From positions 1 to 6,916 of the forward strand of contig CAIYYQ010000245.1 in the NCBI GenBank assembly GCA_903930505.1: a stretch of 6,916 nt of DNA, given 5' to 3'. This DNA comes from Methanobacteriota archaeon. GTDB taxonomy: Archaea > Thermoplasmatota > E2 > DHVEG-1. Shown piece after piece: positions 1-4,513 of this stretch (within the stretch, counting starts at the first letter, position 1; every line of letters begins with the position of its first letter). Under the pieces are notes generated by a model. It was given only the letters and a program-made list of their open reading frames with translations, searched no databases and was not told where the DNA came from. The position numbers and the translations under genes were made by a program.

Positions 1-35
1 GGTTCAAAGAGCTACAGAAGAAAGGACTGGTATAA
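1..35 (+). CDS. C-terminal end of antitoxin of TA1 (start beyond window)
   Basis: The frame starting at position 3 reads FKELQKKGLV followed by TAA at 33-35. The same C-terminal pattern (basic-aromatic, then K-K/Q/E-G-hydrophobic) ends the antitoxins at 3029 (FKKLKKQGFV) and 5339 (LKRLQKEGLL). The toxin GTG follows at 36 with no gap, as ATG directly follows the antitoxin stop in TA3, TA4 and TA5. The AAAGGA that encodes part of this tail also serves as a Shine-Dalgarno-like site for the toxin. Only ten residues are visible, so the DNA-binding domain type cannot be seen; ribbon-helix-helix is likely by analogy with TA3. Confidence 0.7.
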   Translation, partial: FKELQKKGLV

Positions 36-3000
36 GTGAAACTTGTAGTCGATACCAACGTTCTATTCTCCTTTTTCAAGAAAGAATCATTTACCAGTGA
101 ACTCCTCTTCACCCCAGCCTTAGAATTGATATCCCCTGAATTTTCGCTAAGAGAGTTACAGAAATATTCAGGAGAAATCATACGGAAATCAAAAATAAAC
201 AACAAAATATTTGATGCACTGCTTTTCCTATTGAAAGAACAAGTTGAATTCATCCCAGAACACCAATATAGAGATGAATTGAAACATGCATTATCTGTAT
301 TGAAAAGGGTTTCACCGAGGAAAGAAGTTGAAGAGTTCCTCGACGACATAGATTTGTTCGCACTCGCATTAAAAGAACGTTGCCCTATTTGGTCGCAAGA
401 GGCATTCTTTAAAAGACAAACTATTATTGAAGTATTTGATACCACAAAATTAGCTAAATATCTCAGATCACATCCCTGGTAAATATCTCCTTCAGGATTC
501 AACCAACACACAGAACCACCACTGTCTTTTTTGTTCTCCAGCGGGATACTCTGCACAGGGGATCCAGCATAGTCTTTCTGTGTATACCGAGGGAAATGCT
601 TATATATTGCTTCAGTCTCATTATCATCTGTGATTCCTATGGAAGGCGCTGTAATCCTGAAAAGATTAGAACTCGTTGATCGTGAGTTACACGCACTTAT
701 TGATGAGTTGAAGTTTTCTAAACAGAAAAAATCACGATCGTTGTCTGAGTTGAATAAGCTCATGGCTAAGGATCGTATTTCTGATGAGGATTCGACAGAG
801 CTTATTCGAAGGATGCGTGATGGGAAGTATTCATCATGAGCGCTGTCACCTTGGATACCACAGTTTTGATAAAGGGAATCATTCCGCCAAGGAGAAAAAA
901 GAAGGATCCTCTCTATAGCGAACAGCTTCGTTTGCATTTGAAAGCGAGAGATATTATCCAGGAGATCGAAGACAGAAAAACCGTAATGAACATTCCCTCG
1001 GTATGTCTCATTGAAATTGCCTCGGTAACAGCAAGGCTCACTGGAAAGGATCAACGAGGGATCCAAGCATCTGACTACGTCAGAGACCATGGAAACATTG
1101 TCTACGACATCTTCCTTCTGAACGAGGCGATACGGATAGGTGCACGAACAAGAAGCAGCGGTTTTGACACTATTTTCATTGCCTGCGCTAAGCTGACCAG
1201 CTCCACTCTGATCACAGACGACCGGAAGATGTACGAGGCTGCTGCTAAGGTTGATGTACCAGCAAAGCTTTTGAGAGAAATCACCTGAAGTACCTCCTGC
1301 AGAATCAACGTTCGTATATCCATTATTTGTTGCATATATCTTGTGTTTTGGACTGACTAAAAGATGTTCTCCTCCGTCTGTGCAGAACTTATAAACCTTG
1401 GCTATTCGTTTTCCAACCAACGTGAACAGACTGGAAAACACAGAAATAGGATTCAACCAACAAACAGAGCCGCCGCCATCTTTTTTGTTCTCCAGCGGCG
1501 TACTCTGCACAGGGGATCCGGCATATTCTTTCTGTGTATACCGAAGCATTGGCTGTTGCGTTGCATGATCAATTGGTGAATCTGAGTTCCTACACCAGAA
1601 CGCAGAACCATTCCCACGACGAACCAACACGATGTCGTTGGGGACGTCAACGTCGTAGATAGGGCCCTGGTAGGATTCTTTCTTAATCGATTCGATCTGT
1701 ACAGGACTTCCTTTTTCGTCCATGAAATTAAGGTTTTCATTCCCTTGCCTTTGGTACGCTTCGGTGACAGGCGCTAAACCAAAAGATTTATATGTTTGCA
1801 CATAATATACATAATATATGTAATCATACATAGAGGTTGATGGTATGACGACACTAACGTTATCAGTCCCGCAGGAACTCAAACATAAAATGGAATCATT
1901 CTCGGAGATAAACTGGTCAGCAGTAGCACGAGAAGCATTCAAACAGAAGATCGCTGACCTAGAGTTTCTCAGAAAATTCAAATCACAAAGCGAATTAACA
2001 GAGAAGGATGCACTGAGACTTGGGGCAAAGGTGACAGAAGCATTAGCAAAAAAGGGTGCTAAATAAATGTTCGCTGTTGTCGACGCGAACGAACTCTTCT
2101 CGTTATTAATCAAAGGCAATTGGAAATCAGAAATACTGTTCTTCTCGGAAAATATAAACTTAGTAGCACCCGAAAAAATCCTACTCGAGTTCTCAAAGCA
2201 TAAATCAGAGATATTGAAAAAAACACACCGATCAAATGAGGAATTCTCACGATTGCTGTCCATCGCAGAGAAACGGATCACATTGGTACCAAAAGAAGAA
2301 TATAAACCCTTTATGCCGAAAGCACTATCCCTGTTGCCAAGGCACCCTAAAGATGCACCGTATTTCGCCGTATCCCTGAAATATTCATGCATCCTTTGGT
2401 CTGAAGAAAAGCAATTGAAGAAACAATCCGCTGTTGTCGTATTAAATACACAGGAATTCGTTGAAGAATTAATAAAAAAACTATAGACGTTATGTTTTGG
2501 ACTGACTAAAAGATATTCTCCGTCTGCACAGAATTTATAAACATTGGCTATTCGTTTTCCAACCAACGCGAAAAGACTGGAAAACACAGAGAGAGGATTC
2601 AACCAACAAACAGAGCCACCACTGTCTTTTTTGTTCTCCAGCGGCGTACTCTGCACAGGGGATTCAGCGTATTCTTTCTGTGTATACCGAAGCATTGACT
2701 GTTTCGTTGGAGAAGAATTCTTCATCACTGTTGTTTTATGAACATCTTGAGCAAAACCATTTAAATCATGACAATCCATACTTACATTGGTAATAGATAT
2801 GGGTAGCCTCGAAATTAAAATCCCAAAGATACTGGAACGGGAAAAAACCGCTTTAGAAAAACGTATCGAAGAATTAATCACATTCGAAGCAAAGCGAAGG
2901 AGACTACTTGCGTTTATTGATGAAATTATGACTGGTGCAAAGCAACTCCCTGAAAGAGAACTTATCACCATGTGAAAAGAATTAAAACACGGCAGATTTA

Positions 3001-4291
3001 AAAAATTGAAAAAACAAGGGTTCGTGTGAATGAAGCTGGTTGTTGATACCAACGTGCTTTTTTCATTCTTTAACAGAGAATCAGCCGCTCGTGAGTACGC
3101 TTCATTTGAGTTAGAAAAAATAAAATTGTAACCAGAATACCAATGCGTAGTACATTCCACATCATATCTATTGTCTTGGGAGAGAACCAGATAACTAATC
3201 CTGCCTTGAGAGAACACCGTGTTCAAACCACTGCTCTGAAACTGCATCACAACCGACGTCTGATTCTCCACATGAAATGGTTTTGAATATGCAAGTACTG
3301 GAAAATCCAAAACTTCATCTGGAAGCTTCTTTCGAATGTTTTCAATCCGCTGTTCTTCCGATGACGTTGGTTTTTTTGCACCGTACAACCCAGAAAACAC
3401 AGAAACACCGTCAACACTCATATCCTTGAGTATCACTCCAGGGGAACACAACGCAACAAACACCACATCGGTTGGAGAATCAACAGTGATCATTCGCTCA
3501 ACAGAAAACATTGTATTTGGAAGAACGGTTTTTTGTTCCTGTTGTTTATTGAGGATATGTACAGCAGGTGAGTTTTGTTTTGGTGGATCCTTCACCCATG
3601 CCTCCACCGTAACAGACGAAGGCGTTACACTTGTTTGATTCCCAAAACTAATATATTGTTCGATTGTCCCATTAAATGCATCAGATCCATCAAGTACACT
3701 TCGACCAGTAGTCCCCTGGGTTACACCGCCGGTGACAGTTCCATCGTTTCCATTGCTCGTCGAATCTGCATGTGTCCCAGAGTCTTCCTTGAGATGCTGC
3801 ACCATCGCAAAATTCGAATTCCAGGTTCCTTCCACATTCTGCTGACTTGCACAATCCGGGTTACCATAATACATATAGATTATCGTATCTGATGTTGACA
3901 ACAGATGAGGGATCTCAACCCATGCATGAAGCTCACCGGTTGTACTATTGTATTTTTCTATTTCATGATGAAGTTGAACAGTCTGGCTGCTGTCGACAAA
4001 AACGATATCATCGCCATCGCTTTGCGCATGCGCAGCAACATCCGCATCAGAGCTTTCGTAGATCAACACCGGGAAATAATCTTGATCAGATTGGACCTTT
4101 GTATGATCAATAGTGATTTTTTTATTATAAGACCAGTTACAATCCCACCAGGTCACACCCGAAGAAACCGTATACCCAAACCCAGGCTTAGTCGTAAGAT
4201 ACTGAGTCCCATAAAACAGGGTTGTATTAATCCCACCAAGGACCATGAGAATCACACACATCACCGCGAGAGCTGCAAGCTTTTTTTTCAC
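1..4291 (-). CDS. Giant surface protein (DUF2341, LamG start, tandem Hint pieces) with TA modules antisense inside; C-terminus beyond window
   Basis: Reading down from GTG at 4291, no stop codon appears before position 2: at least 1,430 codons. An in-frame TGA at 4342-4340 bounds it upstream. GTG is chosen because it overlaps the AbrB stop as GTGA, and GGGGGT lies 5 nt before it. Residues 1-32 are a Lys-rich start plus a hydrophobic segment (export signal or anchor). Residues 48-150 match DUF2341 (NKKITIDHTKV, SDGDDIVFVDSS, DTIIYMYYGNP). Residues 160-236 look like the start of a LamG/concanavalin fold (MVQHLKEDSGTHADSTSNGN, VTVEAWVK), which breaks off. Residues 237-395 I do not recognise. Then antisense-TA stretches alternate with Hint pieces: Hint N-half 562-603, Hint C-half 839-902 ending in CRN|S, Hint N-half 944-1000, and spacer peptides at 525-561, 903-943 and 1232-1261. 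Probably a secreted cell-surface protein. The open frame and domain matches are seen; splicing activity is inferred. Confidence 0.88.
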   Translation of the reverse strand, partial: MKKKLAALAVMCVILMVLGGINTTLFYGTQYLTTKPGFGYTVSSGVTWWDCNWSYNKKITIDHTKVQSDQDYFPVLIYESSDADVAAHAQSDGDDIVFVDSSQTVQLHHEIEKYNSTTGELHAWVEIPHLLSTSDTIIYMYYGNPDCASQQNVEGTWNSNFAMVQHLKEDSGTHADSTSNGNDGTVTGGVTQGTTGRSVLDGSDAFNGTIEQYISFGNQTSVTPSSVTVEAWVKDPPKQNSPAVHILNKQQEQKTVLPNTMFSVERMITVDSPTDVVFVALCSPGVILKDMSVDGVSVFSGLYGAKKPTSSEEQRIENIRKKLPDEVLDFPVLAYSKPFHVENQTSVVMQFQSSGLNTVFSQGRISYLVLSQDNRYDVECTTHWYSGYNFIFSNSNEAYSRAADSLLKNEKSTLVSTTSFIHTNPCFFNFLNLPCFNSFHMVISSLSGSCFAPVIISSINASSLLRFASNVINSSIRFSKAVFSRSSIFGILISRLPISITNVSMDCHDLNGFAQDVHKTTVMKNSSPTKQSMLRYTQKEYAESPVQSTPLENKKDSGGSVCWLNPLSVFSSLFALVGKRIANVYKFCADGEYLLVSPKHNVYSFFINSSTNSCVFNTTTADCFFNCFSSDQRMHEYFRDTAKYGASLGCLGNRDSAFGIKGLYSSFGTNVIRFSAMDSNRENSSFDRCVFFNISDLCFENSSRIFSGATKFIFSEKNSISDFQLPLINNEKSSFASTTANIYLAPFFANASVTFAPSLSASFSVNSLCDLNFLRNSRSAIFCLNASRATADQFISENDSILCLSSCGTDNVSVVIPSTSMYDYIYYVYYVQTYKSFGLAPVTEAYQRQGNENLNFMDEKGSPVQIESIKKESYQGPIYDVDVPNDIVLVRRGNGSAFWCRNSDSPIDHATQQPMLRYTQKEYAGSPVQSTPLENKKDGGGSVCWLNPISVFSSLFTLVGKRIAKVYKFCTDGGEHLLVSPKHKIYATNNGYTNVDSAGGTSGDFSQKLCWYINLSSSLVHLPVVCDQSGAGQLSAGNENSVKTAASCSCTYPYRLVQKEDVVDNVSMVSDVVRCLDPSLILSSEPCCYRGNFNETYRGNVHYGFSVFDLLDNISRFQMQTKLFAIERILLFSPWRNDSLYQNCGIQGDSAHDEYFPSRILRISSVESSSEIRSLAMSLFNSDNDRDFFCLENFNSSISACNSRSTSSNLFRITAPSIGITDDNETEAIYKHFPRYTQKDYAGSPVQSIPLENKKDSGGSVCWLNPEGDIYQGCDLRYLANFVVSNTSIIVCLLKNASCDQIGQRSFNASANKSMSSRNSSTSFLGETLFNTDNACFNSSLYWCSGMNSTCSFNRKSSASNILLFIFDFRMISPEYFCNSLSENSGDINSKAGVKRSSLVNDSFLKKENRTLVSTTSFTYTSPFFCSSLN
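36..482 (+). CDS. PIN-domain toxin of TA1 (VapC-like, PIN_2 type)
   Basis: 148 aa, GTG start directly after the antitoxin TAA, with AAAGGA about 9 nt upstream. PIN fold: VVDTNVLFSFF gives the first catalytic Asp (D6), a Glu lies near residue 40 (SLRELQKY), and an Asp pair at 104/106 in DDIDLFALAL. The fourth acidic site falls in IWSQEAFFKRQ, where the usual T-D-D is replaced by W-S-Q-E. This is typical of the PIN_2 (PF10130-like) group. Such proteins are Mg-dependent RNases that inhibit growth until bound by their antitoxin; the exact RNA target cannot be told. Tyr codons all follow codons ending in A or G, so no antisense stop arises in the giant minus-strand frame. A 27-bp stretch at 170-196 recurs exactly at 5935-5961. 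Confidence 0.85.
   Translation: MKLVVDTNVLFSFFKKESFTSELLFTPALELISPEFSLRELQKYSGEIIRKSKINNKIFDALLFLLKEQVEFIPEHQYRDELKHALSVLKRVSPRKEVEEFLDDIDLFALALKERCPIWSQEAFFKRQTIIEVFDTTKLAKYLRSHPW
492..592 (-). repeat. Copy A of spacer/Hint-start repeat
   Basis: Nearly identical at the DNA level to parts of copies B (1342-1566) and C (2491-2712). In the giant minus frame it encodes PRYTQKDYAGSPVQSIPLEN and then KKDSGGSVCWLNPEG. The copy stops shortly after the Cys at residue 1262 and runs directly into antisense TA1, so the Hint N-half seen in copies B and C is absent here. A T6 run at 527-532 lies 45 nt after the TA1 toxin stop and could serve as an archaeal terminator for that operon (weak inference). Confidence 0.8.
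593..607 (+). promoter_or_regulatory. Promoter (BRE and TATA box) of TA2
   Basis: GAAATGC followed by TTATATAT (600-607) resembles an archaeal BRE-TATA pair. A start site about 25 nt downstream falls at 626-630, giving a very short leader or none before the antitoxin. The element lies inside the open minus-strand frame, where it is read as part of IYKHF. Confidence 0.55.
639..839 (+). CDS. Antitoxin of TA2
   Basis: 66 aa from ATG 639. A GTG at 630 in the same frame would add three residues and cannot be excluded, because the predicted start site is at about 626-630. The protein is highly charged and helical, begins MEGAVILKRLELVDRELHAL, and ends with an acidic-basic tail (DEDSTELIRRMRDGKYSS). 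It lacks the TLTLSVP-type beta strand of the TA3 and TA5 antitoxins, so it belongs to another antitoxin class that I cannot name with certainty. Its TGA overlaps the toxin ATG as ATGA (836-839), implying translational coupling. By position it should neutralise the PIN toxin that follows and repress the operon. Confidence 0.72.
   Translation: MEGAVILKRLELVDRELHALIDELKFSKQKKSRSLSELNKLMAKDRISDEDSTELIRRMRDGKYSS
836..1288 (+). CDS. vapC: PIN-domain toxin of TA2 (VapC family)
   Basis: 150 aa with a complete PIN acidic set: D7 in VTLDTTVLIKGI, E60 in VCLIEIASV, D111 in SSGFDTIFIACA, and D128/D129 in TLITDDRKMYEA. This fits the classical PIN family (PF01850-like), an Mg-dependent ribonuclease toxin, and differs from the PIN_2-type toxins of TA1, TA3 and TA5. 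Start is fixed by the 4-bp ATGA overlap with its antitoxin; GGGAAG upstream may be the ribosome site. Its codons lie exactly in register with the giant minus frame, so TTA, CTA and TCA would each be antisense stops. None is used among 14 Leu and 9 Ser codons. It is also more GC-rich than its neighbours, suggesting a separate origin. Confidence 0.9.
   Translation: MSAVTLDTTVLIKGIIPPRRKKKDPLYSEQLRLHLKARDIIQEIEDRKTVMNIPSVCLIEIASVTARLTGKDQRGIQASDYVRDHGNIVYDIFLLNEAIRIGARTRSSGFDTIFIACAKLTSSTLITDDRKMYEAAAKVDVPAKLLREIT
1342..1566 (-). repeat. Copy B of spacer/Hint N-half repeat
   Basis: Closely matches copy C over its full length and copy A over the spacer. Read on the minus strand it encodes PMLRYTQKEYAGSPVQSTPL and ENKKDGGGSV, then Cys944, WLNPISVFSSLFTLVGKRI and YKFCTDGGEHLLVSPKHKIY. 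The last part matches Hint block B (G...L.vS.kH). The Hint N-half continues about 15 residues (ATNNGYTNVDSAGG) to the TA2 toxin stop. No Hint C-half follows TA2, so this Hint domain is incomplete. A T6 run lies at 1481-1486. Confidence 0.82.
1586..1780 (-). other. Hint (intein-like) C-terminal half inside the giant protein
   Basis: Residues 838-902 of the giant frame: GLAPVTEAYQRQ, NFMDEKGSPVQIESIKKESY, then IYDVDVPNDIVLVRRGNG and SAFWCRN|S. This matches intein blocks F (Y-D-v-x-V-x-x-x-x-x-L-V) and G (terminal Asn followed by Ser). The usual penultimate His is Arg here. The TA3 promoter begins directly upstream, on the opposite strand, at 1787. Together with the N-half at 2483-2608 it would form one Hint domain split by antisense TA3. 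Confidence 0.82.
1781..1837 (+). promoter_or_regulatory. Promoter, operator candidate and SD of TA3
   Basis: TTTATAT at 1787-1793, preceded by an A-rich BRE-like stretch, is a good archaeal TATA box. A perfect inverted repeat TACATA-ATA-TATGTA at 1808-1822 sits around the expected start site and is a candidate operator for the TA3 antitoxin. GAGGT at 1833-1837 lies 7 nt before ATG 1845. All of it is read through in the minus-strand host frame without a stop. Confidence 0.65.
1845..2066 (+). CDS. Ribbon-helix-helix antitoxin of TA3 (VapB-like)
   Basis: 73 aa. The N-terminal 35 residues (TTLTLSVPQELKHKMESF, NWSAVAREAFKQKI) have the ribbon-helix-helix pattern of archaeal VapB antitoxins: one beta strand for operator contact, then two helices. 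The C-terminal half (LTEKDALRLGAKVTEALAKK) is the toxin-wrapping tail of this family. ATG start with SD GAGGT 7 nt upstream. The TAA is followed at once by the toxin ATG, so the two are co-translated. The GGGTG that encodes part of the tail may serve as the toxin ribosome site. Probably represses its own promoter through the inverted repeat at 1808-1822. Confidence 0.88.
   Translation: MTTLTLSVPQELKHKMESFSEINWSAVAREAFKQKIADLEFLRKFKSQSELTEKDALRLGAKVTEALAKKGAK
2067..2486 (+). CDS. PIN-domain toxin of TA3 (VapC-like, PIN_2 type)
   Basis: 139 aa, intact. Key residues: D6 in AVVDANELFSLL, E41 in ILLEFSKHKSEIL, D96 in HPKDAPYFAVSL, and the LWSEEKQLKKQ segment (E113/E114) in place of the usual T-D-D motif. 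It is homologous along its whole length to the TA1 toxin and to the repaired TA5 toxin (shared: FxxHK near residue 45, V-P-x-x-x-Y near 75, C-x-[IL]-W-[ST] near 111). Predicted Mg-dependent RNase. The ATG directly follows the antitoxin stop. Its TAG (2484-2486) overlaps the last codon of the Hint N-half (NVY) on the other strand. The toxin uses TTA and TCA freely because its frame is offset from the host frame, yet every Tyr codon follows a purine-ending codon, which keeps the host frame open. Confidence 0.88.
   Translation: MFAVVDANELFSLLIKGNWKSEILFFSENINLVAPEKILLEFSKHKSEILKKTHRSNEEFSRLLSIAEKRITLVPKEEYKPFMPKALSLLPRHPKDAPYFAVSLKYSCILWSEEKQLKKQSAVVVLNTQEFVEELIKKL
2483..2608 (-). other. Hint (intein-like) N-terminal half inside the giant protein
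   Basis: Residues 562-603 of the giant frame: Cys562, WLNPLSVFSSLFALVGKRI, then YKFCADGEYLLVSPKHNVY. The last part fits Hint block B with Ser for Thr and the conserved His. Cys562 follows GGSV and is the candidate first residue of the intein-like domain, although block A is poorly kept. Antisense TA3 follows directly, and the C-half resumes at 1780. Confidence 0.78.
2491..2712 (-). repeat. Copy C of spacer/Hint N-half repeat
   Basis: Closely similar to copy B in DNA and protein. On the minus strand it begins KNSSPTKQSMLRYTQKEYAE. The Asn-Ser here may be the remnant of a Hint C-terminal junction belonging to the domain that held TA4. It continues SPVQSTPLENKKDSGGSV, then the Hint N-half. A T6 run at 2627-2632 lies downstream of the TA3 toxin on the plus strand. 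Confidence 0.8.
2759..2766 (+). promoter_or_regulatory. TATA box of decayed TA4
   Basis: ATTTAAAT preceded by CAAAACC (BRE-like). The expected start site is near 2787-2790, about 10 nt before ATG 2799. The promoter may survive although both genes are broken. Confidence 0.45.
2799..3029 (+). pseudogene. Antitoxin of TA4, interrupted by an in-frame TGA
   Basis: From ATG 2799 the protein reads MGSLEIKIPKILEREKTALE, a charged helix, and LPERELITM to a TGA at 2973-2975. Reading on in the same frame gives 17 further codons (KELKHGRFKKLKKQGFV) to a TGA directly before the toxin ATG at 3030. That tail matches the C-termini of the TA1 and TA5 antitoxins, so the first TGA is a nonsense mutation, probably of a Gly or Ser codon (compare EMSDKV and RLGAKV). 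A TTG at 2787 is an alternative start. The shortened 58-aa product would lack most of the toxin-binding tail. Confidence 0.8.
3030..3131 (+). pseudogene. N-terminal fragment of PIN toxin of TA4
   Basis: ATG follows the antitoxin TGA without a gap. The first residues MKLVVDTNVLFSFFNRESAA are nearly the same as the start of the TA1 toxin, including catalytic D6. After about 24 residues similarity ends, and a TAA closes the frame at 33 aa. The other acidic residues are missing, so it cannot be an active nuclease. The junction near 3110-3131 is where the host-gene sequence on the minus strand resumes (YSGYNFIFSNS). The host frame stays open across it. Confidence 0.85.
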
Positions 4292-4467
4292 GAAAGACCC
4301 CCATGATGTCGTGAATCTGTTATTTTTCTGATCTTCAGTTCACCGTGTTTCAACGGAATAATCTCAACTTCGTCACCCTCATTGATACCATATGCTTCAA
4401 CAAGTTGACTAGGAATAGTGACAACAAGACTACTCCCCGATAAATGTGTTTTTCGAGTAAGAGGCAT
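4288..4467 (-). CDS. AbrB/SpoVT-type DNA-binding protein
   Basis: 59 aa, starting MPLTRKTHLSGSSLVVTIPS. It has the swapped-hairpin AbrB (MazE-like, PF04014) pattern: a K-x-x-x-x-G-S-S-L-V-V-T-I-P strand, a short helix with a Y-G-I-N-E-G-D-E-V-E turn, and a last strand (LKIRKI). The domain fills residues 3-48. Members are transition-state regulators or antitoxins that bind DNA as dimers. Its TGA overlaps the GTG of the giant gene as GTGA, so the two are probably one transcript with coupled translation. It may regulate its own promoter and thereby the giant gene. No toxin gene of a known family adjoins it on the same strand. Confidence 0.85.
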   Translation of the reverse strand: MPLTRKTHLSGSSLVVTIPSQLVEAYGINEGDEVEIIPLKHGELKIRKITDSRHHGGLS

Positions 4468-4490
4468 CCCTCTTCATCACCCAAGATACG

Positions 4491-4513
4491 TAATATATAC
4501 TGAAATATATATG
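4491..4513 (-). promoter_or_regulatory. Promoter of the AbrB-giant gene operon
   Basis: On the minus strand CATATATATTTCA (4513-4501) and TATATATTA (4499-4491) are two adjacent TATA-like elements. The nearer one is about 27 nt from the AbrB ATG, which would give an almost leaderless mRNA; the farther one would give a leader of roughly 10-15 nt with GAAGAGGG as a weak ribosome site. Confidence 0.5.

Noticed and set aside
1102..1335. Minus-strand 77-codon open frame opposite the TA2 toxin
   Set aside because: Shadow in a frame adjacent to the giant frame, with no domain and no start signals.
1453..1740. Minus-strand 95-codon open frame with an ATG start
   Set aside because: It is the neighbouring frame of the Hint C-half and spacer; the frame that matches Hint blocks is the giant one.
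490..2712. Repeats A-C as a CRISPR array or insertion-sequence ends
   Set aside because: They are long, unevenly spaced coding repeats without spacers, inverted ends or a transposase.
2544..2741. Plus-strand 65-codon open frame over repeat copy C
   Set aside because: The repeat is conserved as minus-strand protein in one frame; the plus frame is not kept in copies A and B.
2973..2975. TGA in the TA4 antitoxin as selenocysteine or another recoded codon
   Set aside because: The aligned position is Gly or Ser in related antitoxins, TGA is used as a stop nearby (839, 3029), and the adjoining toxin is also broken, so a nonsense mutation is simpler.
3336..4306. Several overlapping plus-strand open frames of 60-133 codons
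   Set aside because: They overlap one another in different frames, have no recognisable domains or promoters, and lie opposite the well-supported DUF2341 coding region of the giant minus-strand gene.
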